From positions 42,141,812 through 42,205,811 of the forward strand of contig NC_060259.1 of the NCBI RefSeq assembly GCF_921293095.1: 64,000 bases of DNA, read 5' to 3'. The stretch comes from Ischnura elegans (lineage: Eukaryota; Arthropoda; Insecta; Odonata; Coenagrionidae). Made by a program: the position numbers and the translations under genes. Below the pieces are notes generated by a model, which saw only the letters and a program-made list of their open reading frames with translations, was not told the origin of the DNA and did not search any database. Below are positions 47,050 to 57,379 of the stretch, piece after piece. Numbering within the stretch: position 1 is the stretch's first letter; each line of letters starts with the position of its first letter.

Positions 47050-47340
47050 CACGCAATAGAAGTCGACGTAACCAGGACTACCCCTGGGCCTCTTGCATAG
47101 AAAAAACATTTCTGAGTAACAAGTGACCTAAGAGGGGGTATCAAAAGGACTTAGATGATCCAGAATTATCTATATAATTAGAGAGTTAAAAAATAATTCC
47201 TAAATGCTGTTGAGTACGACTGATAACTTTGAAATAGATCCTTGTAAACAGGAGACGTAGGTGCAACTCTCTTCAAATATATTTACAACGTTCTCGGGCG
47301 TTAATTACATACACTTGAATCCCACGTAAAAAGGACAAAA
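47050..47340 (+). repeat. Satellite-like repeat, locus A (258-bp period)
   Basis: Contains the end of one unit (ACCAGGACTA, CTTGCATAGAAAAAACA, ATCCAGAATTAT) followed by the start of the next (ATGCTGTTGAGTACGACTGA, TTGTAAACAGGAGAC, GGGCGTTAAT, CACTTGAATCCCACGTAAA). GGAC recurs at 47075 and 47333, giving a 258-bp period. The same blocks recur at 48.54 kb, so the unit is a tandem-type repeat. Confidence 0.6.
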
Positions 47341-47952
47341 AAGGGTGCAGCAATGAAGTTGCAATGGAGAGCTTAATTTCATATAGTAATGTATTTTTGG
47401 GAGTTGAGAACGAACCAGAGGTTTGACAAGCAAATTTCAGACAGCGCGCTATCACCTTTTTCATGAGAATGCCGAAAATTTCGATTTTTTTTCTCAGTAT
47501 ATCGACAAGTTAACACATCCAGGAGACTCTTGATGAGTCGATACTTGCAAAAAGATAAAATAAAAATTGCTTGAAGCTAACACTTGTGCTAGAAATTATA
47601 CACACGTTATACTTCCTCGAAAATTTGGATAAATCTATCTTTTTTTAATGAAATGATTAGCCTATAACAGCTGTGTTTAAGTCAAGAGAATCCTAAATTA
47701 TCAAATAAATTATCCCACCTTTCAGAAAAAGTACCCAGTCTTACTCCAAATGCTTTTATTTTCGCCCTTCCCGCAATACATTTCTGCGTATTTCAGTTAG
47801 AGCCATTTTGAGAAAATGCTTTGAGAATTAGCGAATAATTTGTTTTCCCCGAGCTTTAGATCTTACAGCTTCCTGCCTCCTATTTAACATGGAAAAGACT
47901 TTCTTTCTTGAAAGCCTAGAGGTTTACGTGATTGCGAGAGGAAGACGTAAAT

Positions 47953-47972
47953 ACTGGGGTCATGACCCCAGT
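47953..47972. repeat. Perfect 20-nt palindrome
   Basis: ACTGGGGTCATGACCCCAGT reads the same on both strands. C- and G-rich runs follow (CCCCCCACCC, then AGAAGGGGGCC), recalling hAT-MITE ends, but no MITE could be delimited. Confidence 0.6.
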
Positions 47973-48539
47973 GACCCCCCACCCATGTTAATGCCACTGC
48001 AAGGGTCGCACAGAAGGGGGCCGCCCAATAATCTGCGATGGGCAAAGAGGGGGAAGAGTAGTAAAGTAACGTACCTGTTACAATGCGCTAGTTCAAGACT
48101 CATTTGAAACTTATCAACATCTTATCGGATTTACCACAGAGCATAATGTGAAAAAGGGCGCGTCGTAGATACTCCTAAGCTACTTTTTTAAAAACCCTCA
48201 GAAATCGAGATTATATGTATTTTTGATATTCAAATTGCGAGATTCATCTTACCTTCCGCAGAAGGTTGAAATTATAAAGCTTGCCAGCGAAGCAGTAGAG
48301 GGGGGAAAATTACCGAAAACGGTATGGGATTCAACGCACGAGCCCTTGATAGTCACAGCCCTGCATAGTGAGAGTTTGAGAAAATACATTAAGTCATCAC
48401 TGGTAACGCCTCTTTCGAAGGGTGAATAGGATAGTCCAACCAACTTTCCAGAATATCAGTTGAAACCTATAATGCTAAAGAGGTATTTGGGATAAAGATG
48501 ATCCATGATTTCAATACATATTAACACGGAGGAATTATA

Positions 48540-48790
48540 AAAAAATATGCTATTGAGTATGACTGATCACGATACAATGGTTCCTCGTAAACAGAAGACA
48601 TTGCTACAACGCTCTTCGCATGCGAAACGCTCTCTGGCGTTAATCCCGTAAACTTGAATCGCACGTAAACAGGACTAGCTCTTGGAATTTTGCATAGAAA
48701 CACATATTCGGGCAACAGATGAACTAAGAGATGGTGAGCCAATAGAAGGGCTACATATTATCCAGAATTTATAAACATAATTGGATAGTA
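48540..48790 (+). repeat. Satellite-like repeat, locus B
   Basis: One complete unit in the order start then end: ATGCTATTGAGTATGACTGA, CTCGTAAACAGAAGAC, TGGCGTTAAT, ACTTGAATCGCACGTAAACA, GGACTAGC, TTGCATAGAAACACA, ATCCAGAATTTATAAACAT. It matches locus A at roughly two thirds of positions. Locus A holds the unit in a rotated order, as expected for an array. Confidence 0.6.
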
Positions 48791-48917
48791 AGTACAAAGA
48801 TACGCATGCGGTCTCTGTGGACTACGCCATAGGCGTGTAAATTTCACACATTCCGTTTAGGGGTGCGTTACTTTCCTGCCTACTTACACGCCTAGGATTT
48901 TTGAAGATGCTCAAAGG

Positions 48918-48990
48918 CTTCGTTTGCTCCAGATTTAAACCCAAGCCTTTCCGCTAGAAGCCAAACGCCCACTAAGCTAATACGATCCTC
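48918..48990 (-). other. tRNA-like sequence, probable SINE head
   Basis: Minus strand TAGCTTAGTGG fits the A-box consensus (TRGYNNARNGG) at every position, and GGGTTTAAATCTGG about 35 nt later is a B box. The following sequence (AGCAAACGAAGCCTTTGAGC) is not tRNA-like, which favours a SINE promoter over a tRNA gene. The body and tail could not be delimited. Confidence 0.5.
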
Positions 48991-49637
48991 CACGCCATTA
49001 CAATGAACGTAAATTTCTTTGCGGATATAGCAAAGAAAACTAACGGCAAATTCAGGCATATTTACCCTTTAACGTCAGGTGTGCCGAATTGGGCACGTAC
49101 CTCCAGAATCATTATGTCTCCGTAGCCTGGCAAGTTATTCCACTATAGCCCATTGTGACGTTTTCGGCACGTTCTGATCTGCCAACAGTAATAAGTGTTG
49201 CCACCAGTCAAGGAACGGTAAAACTCTGACTTCAATAGGAAAAAGTCGAAGCGAACCACATTGAAGATCGTCCACTTGCTGTGTTTTTATTTTAGTTTTT
49301 GGCTTTCATGGGTAAGTTTAATTGTTTCAAAAATTTATTTCGTACTCCTTATGCGGTTTTCTAAAATGTAATATGTAATCGTGAAATGCTTATGTTTAAG
49401 ATTTGAAATCTAAGCAAGAATAAGTGTGTGACGAATTCGTCCCTCTCGACTCGTGCGGCAACACAGTAGTGTAACCCCATAAATCACTACCCAAACCTGA
49501 TGTCTAATATTTCATAAATATACTTCTTGATGTCGTCGTATTTATGTAAGTGAGAGTAAAGCGTAGTTATAAGTCTAAAATCTAACATTTATACATGGCA
49601 TTATAAGATATTTTTTACCCTATTGGCATTTCAGAAA

Positions 49638-49759
49638 ATGAATTTCGTTACTTTTTATCGAAAGAGGAGGAGGGATGTTGATCAAAATGTGATTGTGCCA
49701 CCAGAAGATAGTGATGATCCTCTTGCTGGTGAAAGTTCGAGTGATGAATATGTAGAATA
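49638..49759 (+). pseudogene. piggyBac-like transposase, N-terminal exon fragment
   Basis: An acceptor, TTGGCATTTCAG, is followed four bases later by ATG and about 40 codons. The frame runs through FYRKRRRDVDQNVIVPPEDS, DDPLAGESSSDEYVE and is then cut by the hAT MITE. A basic start followed by an acidic, serine-rich stretch is usual before the DDE domain of piggyBac transposases but is not diagnostic. The family call rests mainly on the CCC-type terminal repeats 570 bp upstream. After the MITE the frame meets a stop within about 20 codons, and no DDE motifs follow. Confidence 0.45.
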
Positions 49760-50057
49760 CAGTGGCGCAGCGAGGGGGAGTTTTGGGGGTTAAAACCCCC
49801 CAAGATCTCAGAGAAATTTTTAAGTTTAATCCCTTTTACTTAATTGGATTGATATTAATAGTAGAATAGTGTAAAAATTAATAAAATATCCCTCAGAAAG
49901 CCGTAAAACTCACTATTTTGAACCATTTATCTTAAAATTTCGCAATTTATTAACCTCGCACCTACCGCTTATCCTGGTGGGTTTTCCACACCCCCAAACA
50001 CCCCCGGTATTAGTTGCACCTAAACCCCCCCAGCCTTAATTCCTGTGTGCGCCCCTG
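49760..50057 (+). mobile_element. hAT MITE copy 1, inserted in a piggyBac relic
   Basis: The 298-bp unit runs from CAGTGGCGCAGCG to GCGCCCCTG, the short inverted ends (CAGKGGCGCA) expected of hAT elements. The flanking 8-bp target duplication is GTAGAATA (49752-49759) and GTAGAATC (50058-50065), 7 of 8 matching. The interior has AAAACCCCCC near the left and CCCCCAAACACCCCC, then TAAACCCCCCCAGCCTTAAT, near the right. Non-coding; mobilised in trans. Confidence 0.9.
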
Positions 50058-50320
50058 GTAGAATCAGTCACCGGATTACTCCGAGAGTGCTTCAGACAGA
50101 CAACACCAGAACTTCTCCATGTCTAGTCTCTTGGCAGAAAGGGAAAAATCGGTTGCCAGTCTGGATGGATACTCGCGATGCTGAGAATCCAAAAGCTCTA
50201 GAACTTGAAGGGCAGGTTGCCTACCTTCCGGTAAAGCCAAACTGTGACGGGAATGCCCAATGTACTGAATTTGGCACACACCTTAATTTTTATCAATTTT
50301 GAGAAAAAAGGTTTTAAAAA

Positions 50321-50840
50321 TGCGCACCCATAAGCCACCTCAATAGGCGTGTGGCGGGGGTTGTTAAGATACCAACCGGTAATGAATAAGAAGAAAATGA
50401 AATTACGCCAGGCGTTTATTAAAGTCCTTTATTGTTCGTGAGAAAAAGGAATCCGTTCGGCAAAATATCTCTCTCCAGTTACCGCTTCTATCGGACCTGT
50501 TAATATAGTGGGGCTCCAATTTTATGTTCTCCATGTCGCTCTTAAAGATATCTATTCTCAATTGCTCAAGCAATCGAAGCCTAGCGCGCAGCCTCAGAGT
50601 CTCTGGCGGCTCCCAGTCTAATACGTTCAACTAATTTGTAACGCTTTCTGTACGCCCGTAGCAGTTTTTGACGAATTGCGCGGCTTTCCTTTGTATTTTT
50701 TTAAGTTCACCGAATAAGTCGTTCTGCCGGATCTCAGATGCTCGCTGCATGTTCAGGGTCCAGCCGGACGAGCGCAAATAAATAATTACATCCCGAGGTA
50801 TCACAACGGACAAAAGAAAAAAAGCTTCGGTGAACGCCAC
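50321..50840 (-). pseudogene. Jockey-type LINE: RT C-terminal part and 3' UTR
   Basis: Minus strand, one frame for about 145 codons with a single stop: ELKKIQRKAAQFVKNCYGR, TESVTN, stop, then LNVLDWEPPETLRLRARLRL, later FCRTDSFFSRTIKDFNKRLA and the terminal stop at about 50403. 'L..IQRKAARFV.NDY...SVT..L..LGWEPLE.RR...RL' and 'DSFFPRTI.DWN.L' are the conserved RT C-terminal blocks of Jockey-superfamily LINEs. The attached 3' UTR (50321-50402) has GCCACACGCCT and GGTGGCTT, matching the UTR fragment at 4.04 kb. The RT palm is absent, so it is 5'-truncated. Confidence 0.9.
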
Positions 50841-51730
50841 AGTAAGCTTTATCGTAACGACCTAGCTAATACGCTGCGCAATACCTCCATTTATCCATAG
50901 CAGAAAAACTCGACAGTATCTCGTTAGAATTTACTTCCTCCACTGAGGTTTCACCCCTGGAATCCGGATAATCCTTGCGATTCGGTGTCTCACGGACTCA
51001 AAACAAAACTCTTAACTTAGTAACCAAGCTCTGAGCGTAGAAAGGTCAGTGCAGGACTCCAACCAAAGGCCGCCCCGGCATACGAAGTCTTTGTTCCGCC
51101 GCCACCGATATATTATCCCCTTCTCCCTTAAAGTTAGGCTTAACCTGCGAAATTCTGTGCCCGATTCAATTTTACCTTAAGCGCAACAAGTCAGAACATC
51201 CCTTTTTCTGCTGAATTTATATTTCGTCTCAAATTTACTATTTTTTTCCTGCGCTACATGGCTGACTTTCCTCTATAACCAACTCAATTTTTATTTTACC
51301 TTTCCTCAAAACCTTCCATTCATGTACTTCTAGCTCTTCCATCCAATTCCTATTTCCTTTGCGATCTCATTCCGAAGCACTAGATATTCTGCTTATCAAC
51401 TCCTTTCGAAGCACAAGGCTTTTTATATTGTCTGGGCAAAGATCATTTATAGTTTACTTTACAGATTAGTTTTCACTTATTACCCAAGCAGTTTTCTGTC
51501 TCAATCTTTGATGATTTTACTTTTTACCGATTTCTCTTTGTTTTCACAACTTAATTATAGATTTATCATTCAAGTACATTGTTTTAACCGCCACACTACA
51601 TTTCCTCAAAAAGTATATAATCCTTTCCTCATTCTTCCTCCATCCTTCTTGAATTCTCATACCCACTTAATCTCGAATTCACTCCCATACTCTTTATTGA
51701 CCCCGCCCGTACGTATATATACTTGTAACC
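50841..51730. other. No gene seen; pyrimidine-rich right half
   Basis: From about 51260 the plus strand is rich in T and C, resembling LINE-like coding text (it precedes an RT fragment), but I could not read a convincing RT motif in it. Confidence 0.3.
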
Positions 51731-51732
51731 CT

Positions 51733-52043
51733 CCAATACACATTAACGCTTCTAAAAGCACGCACGTACACTTTTCACGAAGACGCAAATTCGCACCACA
51801 ATTAACATGCGAAAACTCATAAACAAGCAAAGAATACCAAGATCTCACTCACACAAATTCCTTGGCGTCATCTTAGACAATAAATTAACTTTCCAGCAAC
51901 ACCTAAAATATTGCAACATTAAAGCAATGATTGCAAGAAAAGCAATTCTCGCTCTGTCTCCCCGTACTTCATCGTCCTCGCATAGATCCAGGGTAAAAAT
52001 TACATGGTTCAATAGTCAGACCCACCCTCTTATATGGCTACTA
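51733..52043 (+). pseudogene. LINE RT palm/thumb fragment with frameshifts
   Basis: Three frames in succession give RT text. INASKSTHVHFSRRRKF is the 'N..KT..M.F.R.R' strand after the catalytic YADD. Next comes SHKFLGVILDNKLTFQQHL, the highly conserved 'YLGV.LD..LTF..HI' block, followed by KAMIARKAILALSPRTSSSS. The third is SIVRPTLLYGY, the '.I.RP.L.YG' block. The order and spacing are those of Jockey/CR1-like RTs. Two frameshifts and a stop after LLYGY show the copy is dead. The YADD itself lies further upstream and is not preserved. The hAT derivative begins only 43 bp downstream. Confidence 0.85.
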
Positions 52044-52085
52044 AATTTTCGCCAATAATAGAACCATCCGTAAAAACTGGAATTA

Positions 52086-53211
52086 TTAGGGAAGCGCGAG
52101 TAGTACTTTTTCATCTCGAGTCGAGCATCGAGTCGAGTTGAAAACAACTCGCGAGTATCGCGTCGAGTATGGCAAATCCTGAAGCAGGCAATACAACAAT
52201 GCATGTTCCATCATATTCTCATTTTTCCAATACCCTTGTTAATTTTCTATTCCGAATGTTTAGCTTGATCTTAAAATTTTGTCAAAATTAGGTGACGAAT
52301 GAAAATTAATGTGGCTTAAACAGTTCCATAAGCACAATTGAAATGAATATACCTCTAAAAATATGTCGTAAATTTAATTAATGCATGTGTCCAAACTGCT
52401 CAGAAGAGCCCTCAGTAAAGGCATTAGTACAATTGTAATAGAGATTATATACGTAAATGAATCATGTAATATTTGATCCTTTCAACTTCACACGAAGAAA
52501 AACTTATTGTTCTATATGCTAAGGCAGCAGGTTTCGTCGTCTCCATGTTACAGTACTACTGCGTGCAGAAAATTGTCTTTCGCAACTCACTTGTGTGGCT
52601 TGACAAGTACTTTCTTGCCCAAGTTGCAAGATTTGGGAACCTTGGGAATTTATATTAAAAGTATTATCAGCGATTTTTATGGATCTTGAATCACCATGGA
52701 ATTTAACTAAACGAAGCAAACGAACTATAGAACTTTTGTTGACAAAAAATATTTACGCAATATTCAAAAAGGCTAAAAGTATGCCACATGTGACGTCAAA
52801 TACCGGGAAAACCGGCACTGTCCGCTTTAACGTACAAGTTGCACTTTTTCTATAGAAATCCTAACAATTTTTACGCATTCTCTCAGAATTTGAGTAAAGA
52901 AAAGATGGTAGGGTATAAAAGTATCGCATAAGAAAGTATGCGCTATGCAGCGGTCCACTGCGATTGACTGCCACGCATACAAAAGCTGAAACTCCTAGGT
53001 TAAGGCATTATAACGAACTATCGAAATTAAAATTATTATCACATTATTTGCATGATAGCGCCTCCTGACCACCGATTTCTGGACCTACTGGCCTCGACAG
53101 CTCTGTAACCGACACTTCTCGACTCGGCATTCGTAATACTACTTGAAGCACTCGAGTCGAGTACCAACTAGTCGACTGGACTCGAATTTTCGAGTACTCG
53201 CACATTCCTAA
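52086..53211 (-). mobile_element. hAT-derived element with TCGAG-rich subterminal repeats
   Basis: The ends are TTAGGGAAGCGCGAGTA (from 52086) and, inverted, TTAGGAATGTGCGAGTA (ending 53211). Just inside each end lie many copies of CGAGTCGAG/ACTCG (52116-52168 and 53119-53200), a pattern known from hAT elements, where such repeats bind transposase. The 1.13-kb body holds remains of the hAT C-terminal domain on the minus strand. An 8-bp target duplication is not evident, so one flank may have been lost. Confidence 0.65.
52486..52648 (-). pseudogene. hAT transposase C-terminal dimerisation domain fragment
   Basis: The minus strand reads FPNLATWARKYLSSHTS in one frame and, after a shift, SCERQFSARSSTVTWRRRNL, LP, a stop, HIEQ, another stop and VFLRVK. 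This follows the hAT C-terminal pattern (family Dimer_Tnp_hAT): 'P.L..LA.KYL..P.TS...ER.FS......T..R..L.P..VE.L.FL'. The ER.FSA core and the following RRRNLLP are clear. The catalytic RNase-H-like core upstream is missing. Frameshift plus stops mean it is dead. It lies centrally within the TCGAG-bounded element and matches its superfamily. Confidence 0.75.
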
Positions 53212-53274
53212 ACAAATCCCTCTGTGTCCCATTAAACCTTCCCAAACTAATACCATGCAAGATGTCCTTTCCAC

Positions 53275-53571
53275 CAGGGGTGCAGCTATGAATTAAGGCT
53301 GGGGGGTTTAGTTGCAACTAATACCGCGGTGTGTGGGGGTATGGAATACCCACCAGGATAAGCGGTATATCTGAGATTAATAAATTGCGGAATTTTAAGA
53401 TAAATGGTTCCAAATGCTGAGTTTTACGGCTGAGGGATATTTTATTAATCCTTACACTTTTCTATTAGAACTATCAATCCAATTAAGTAAAATGGATAAA
53501 ACTTAAAAATTTCTCAGAGCTCTGGGGGGGAGGGGATTTATCCCCCAAAACCCACCCTCGCTGCGCCACCG
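53275..53571 (-). mobile_element. hAT MITE copy 2 (reverse orientation)
   Basis: 297 bp, inverted relative to copies 1 and 3, running CAGGGGTGCAG to CTGCGCCACCG. Imperfect 8-bp target duplication CTTTCCAC (53267-53274) and ATTTCAAC (53572-53579), 6 of 8. The interior matches the other copies: TTAAGGCTGGGGGGTTTAG, ACCAGGATAAGCGGTA and AAAATTTCTCAGAGCTC. The lower target match suggests an older insertion than copy 3. Confidence 0.88.
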
Positions 53572-53914
53572 ATTTCAACTCACGGTCTCCCTAGTGCTAG
53601 TCAATTCATCACACAGCTAGTTAATAATTTTAAGTCCAGGTTCGGGGCAAATAAAAACTCATTACTTACAAACATTTGGAAGAGTTCATAGTCTCTGTAT
53701 GAAGGCGCATCACTCTCGCTCGACTTCTCTTATTTATTTGCATATAACTACTTTGAAACATAAGCTTTGTCTCTAAATTTTCAGGGCATATAGAGGAGAA
53801 CCTAATTACAATGCACCTGTATCTCAAATTAAAAACTTTATCGTAATCCATTCTCGAATTATTATATACCAAAGGATTTTTAGGACTAACGCCACCAGAA
53901 TATAATAAAAACGA

Positions 53915-53975
53915 CCAGTGGAGAAGGAATGATGATTTCTATCAATGCCAGCCAGGTTCAAATCCTGAGAAAGGC
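53915..53975 (+). other. B-box-like sequence, possible SINE remnant
   Basis: GGTTCAAATCCTGAG at about 53955-53969 is a perfect B box, but the expected A box upstream (GTGGAGAAGGAATGATGA) is poor and no element borders are visible. Confidence 0.25.
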
Positions 53976-53989
53976 TACAAAAATTTGAC

Positions 53990-55390
53990 GATCATTAATC
54001 ATACCATTAATATCCTAAAATGCTACTAAAACGCAATGCAATAACACGTATTATGCACTTGGTTGCAAATACACTTCACATCTCGCATGACGACACGCAG
54101 GCTAATTCAGAAGACATGTTTTGCTATGACACAGAGAATACTTTTGAGGAGCTGCAATTTGACCGGGCTGGCTAATAAGAGGCATCATTTTTATAACAAT
54201 TATATACTTAATTGAAACATTCAAGGGCAGTATAACTTCTTCATACCTCAATTCACTTCTGACAAACATGTGGAACACTTCGTATAACGCCAGCACGTCC
54301 GTCACCTTTGATGACATGGAAGGACCAGCCTGCTCAACAGATCATTTTTCCAGTTCGTAACGCTTTCCTTCAAGTGATTCCTAAATTTTAGTGAAATTAT
54401 TGAAGCCACGCTATCGAGTGACTTCGGCGGATGTTCAAGGCATCAGACTGGTGGCAGGGAGGGGGTGGGCTACGGGGCATAATGCCCTTTCATTAAGGTC
54501 TCATTTAACAATACATAATTAAATGGCTTCAGAAAAGTTTCTTTATTCACTGATTCAAACTTAAGAGTGGATTTTTTTCTATATATTCTATAAAATTTAA
54601 ACTAATTGAATACCATTTTATTTAAAATAAACTCCACAGCCCCTGGACCCTTCCTATCTCAACCTAGACCAAGCTTATACCGGGAAAATACAAAGGATTC
54701 TGGCTACGCCCCCATGCAAGAGATCACCTCGACTACAGTATCACTTCAATAATTAATTTCATAAAAATTTACCTTCGTGTTTCATAAACATTTTTGGGAG
54801 CTTGAACCAGCTAACTTCACATCAGAACGGTAAAAAATGCATTTGAACACGATCGTCGCCATATACCAAACTTCTCTGATTAATGTTCACCTGTCAGGGG
54901 CGTATGCAAGAAGGGATAGGGGAATATCCTTTCCCGCCAAGCAAGAAAAGTTTTTAGCGTTTGAGCTGCCTACTGCCCGCCGCTTAGAGCTATCGTATTA
55001 TTTCCCATCTGTCCTCGAGTTCTACAGTACATCCTTAATATTTTTAATTTCACATGTATTGTAAATACAAAATATCATCGGGTATCCTAATTTAAAATTA
55101 AATTCATCTAACCTTACACTGATCTTGATCCCCCAAGGATACAAACTATGTCCTTTACTGGCTATCAGTAACAGATATCTCTAGCGCCAATGACGCATGG
55201 ATATCTTTTCCTATTTTTTACACCTCTTTCAAACGCTCTATGAACCTCGATAATATGAATCCCAAAATAAAGCGCATCCAAGCCAAGTAAGCGCACCGTC
55301 ATATAAATCATTGAATTGCATAGCGTAGAATATTTAACGTTGGGGACAGGAATGGTACGATGACAGGTAAGATCTTAAATTACTATCTAC
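53990..55390. other. No gene seen
   Basis: AT-rich. A G-rich spot at about 54440-54490 and CTACGCCCCC at 54703-54712 could be ends of a decayed DNA transposon, but they do not pair well. Confidence 0.35.
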
Positions 55391-55394
55391 TTGT

Positions 55395-55675
55395 AAGACC
55401 GTCGCAGCGTGCTGGCTTCCCATTCTGAGGCCCCGAGTTCAAATCTTGGCGGAAGTTTTCAATAGGAACCCGGTCTCTACTTGAATGCTGAACGGAGGGC
55501 AACTGTAGCCCAGCACTCGATTCATCGGAAGCACGTTAAGGAGGCTGGTCCTAAATTCGACGTACTTGCCGCTTCCACGAAAATTATTTAAAGTATACTG
55601 TTTTAATATGGTAGTTTCCTTCATCAAAGAAAACGAAAGGCATTGATTGCGATTCGATACCCACCACTAGTGTAT
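55395..55675 (+). mobile_element. Probable tRNA-derived SINE
   Basis: A head with GCAGCGTGCTGGCTTCC and B box CGAGTTCAAATCTTGG (about 55433-55448) is followed by a body with GCCCAGCACTCGATTCATCG and a 3' part TAGTTTCCTTCATCAAAGAA, AACGAAAGGCATTG. The last part resembles LINE-derived SINE tails. The A box is weak and no target duplication was found. Confidence 0.45.
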
Positions 55676-55739
55676 TCATCATATATAAATTATTTGATTT
55701 TAGAAATACCGGTTTAGACGAATGGCAATGGTCAATTTT

Positions 55740-56170
55740 ATCCTCATTTGAAAAAGGGAAGATTGGCGCCCATGCGATGCCACTCCACGTGACGTCACAG
55801 GGACCTAGTTTCTATACGAGTAGATAGGAGTTTTACATCGTCTGAGATTACCAATGCATGCATGAGGCACAGAGCTCAGGGAAACATATCTTAATAATCA
55901 CCTACTGAAACTGACTAAGGTCGGAAAGATTTCTTCGTTTGATAAGGTATTAATAATCCTTATTTAAGCCAAGCGCTACCAGCTAGCAGGGTACTCGGCT
56001 ACCTGCTAGCATCCTGCGTCGTATCAGCGCTCAGAGCCTCCCCCCAAGGTCACCTCACTTGCGGCAGCGGGAACCAGAACGACGTCACACGGAGTTTTCC
56101 CGGCATTCATACTTACTCGTCGCGTTTTCGCGCGCTTGAAAATTAGTCATTTAAAAATCTATAAGCGTGA
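55740..56170. repeat. Composite non-coding block with CREs and a hairpin
   Basis: Holds TGACGTCA (55790-55797), ACGTCA (56081-56086) and a hairpin with 9-bp arms, GCTAGCAGG (55982-55990) and CCTGCTAGC (56002-56010). GC-richer at 56010-56130, with CGCGTTTTCGCGCGC. It could be a small promoter or a repeat; no exon or domain is visible. Confidence 0.3.
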
Positions 56171-56960
56171 AATACTCCAGGAGTAATAATCTTTCCATTT
56201 AGGCAATAAAAAAATAATAGGAAACCACCCTATTGTTCCTTGTAAACTGACGGCCACAAAAATAGGCTTAAAATTTACATTTTCGGAAAATTGCATTAGA
56301 GATTCGGCATTTTTAGTTTCCTGGAGCCATACGAAAATAATACAGCCATAAGAAAAAAGTTAGTTCACGTAAGAATATGTACGTCATTTTGACAAAAACT
56401 GATACAATGTCCGTAAGGTATTAAGAATCAAGATAAAAGTAAACTAAACGACTAGTCACCGGACAAATTCTTGAGTAATTAAAAAATTAATGCTGTAATT
56501 TAAGTCAAATTATGTGAATTACATGATAATAGTAGGAAAAAATAGCTTTAAAAATGTTAACAAAACTTATGGGGATTGAATTATCCACATTCTTTGTCAA
56601 TTAATTTTCATTTTTCACCTCGCCTCGAAGAAGATCTTCAAGGTCACCCAATACTTGTCATAATATTTAACGATAAGTATTTTTCCGAATCGCGAGTCGC
56701 TAACTTACCTCCTAAATGAATCAAAAGGATTTTGGCGGCGATAAATTAAGCAACTTAAAAGAAGGCCAAACTAACGCCAAAGCAGGATCTCTATCCACCC
56801 TTCCTCCTCTAAACAGCGCAAACGACCTCAGCTGTCCGTCACCTTTTCCAAATACCATCTCGAATTTTTCTTTCCCTGCAGAAGACGCACAATGTGGGAC
56901 CGAAAAAGCACGAAATTCTCAACACAAATTTTAGCTGCGGCAGAAAATTGTGCAAGCAAA
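56171..56960. other. No gene seen
   Basis: AT-rich non-coding sequence ahead of a LINE fragment. Confidence 0.4.
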
Positions 56961-56963
56961 TGA

Positions 56964-57379
56964 GGCGTTCATGAATGGGAAAGATCTGATGAGAGAATTG
57001 TTATGCAAGAGTTTAAAGAGGAGTTTAATGATGAGTTTGTTCGGGAGTGTAGCGCTTTACGGTGAGGAAACGTGGATGCTGTGGAATAAGGCAGAGTAAA
57101 GACAAGAGGCTTTTGGGTTGTGGGTGTGGATAAGAATGGAGAACGTGAACGGAACGGAGAGGAAAAGGAATGACGAAGTGCTAGACATGGTTGGCATCTA
57201 GGAGAGGCAAGGAAACTTCTAAAGGAGATACTAAGGAGACAAACCGTATGGATGGATCGAGTGCTAAACAAAGGGGGAACACTACAAACCGTGCTAGAGG
57301 GAAGAAAGTGCTAAGCAAGCTGGGAAGGGCGTACAAGAGCATAGGATTTGGAGAAATAATAAAAGGGAGTAGACCCTAA
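56964..57379 (+). pseudogene. LINE RT C-terminal half fragment (VALYGEETW type)
   Basis: The frame reads AFMNGKDLMRELLCKSLKRS, LMMSLFGSVALYGEETWMLW, stop, then EAFGLWVWIRMENVNGTERK, RNDEVLDMVG. A frameshift leads to LGEARKLLKEILRRQTVWMD, RVLNKGGTLQTVLEGRK, and another frame finishes LSKLGRAYKSIGFGEIIKGS. The signature 'VALYG.ETW.L...D...LE..E.W.WRRM....W......N..VL..V' followed by 'R...W.GHVLR..GLL..V.EGR' is the RT thumb and C-terminal region of an insect non-LTR lineage. Several stops and two frameshifts show decay. The YADD-containing palm is missing, so the copy is 5'-truncated. Confidence 0.88.

Larger units (their letters stand above)
49065..50290 (+). mobile_element. piggyBac-like relic, interrupted by a hAT MITE
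   Basis: The left end is CCCTTTAACGTCAGGTGTGC followed by CGAATTGGGCACG, preceded by TTTA. Near 50242-50275 the inverted partner appears in damaged form (GCCCAATG...CTGAATTTGGCACACACCTTAA). CCC ends with a TTAA-like target fit piggyBac elements. The total length is far below an autonomous element even before removing the 298-bp MITE, so most of the transposase has been lost. The last right-end bases seem deleted, and a perfect TTAA flank is not seen on either side. Confidence 0.5.

Noticed and set aside
49638..50302. A functional piggyBac transposase gene
   Set aside because: Only an N-terminal acidic stretch is present, a stop follows soon after the MITE, and no DDD motifs are seen.
54440..54712. 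Decayed DNA transposon between a G-rich spot and CTACGCCCCC
   Set aside because: The two ends do not pair convincingly and no target duplication is present.
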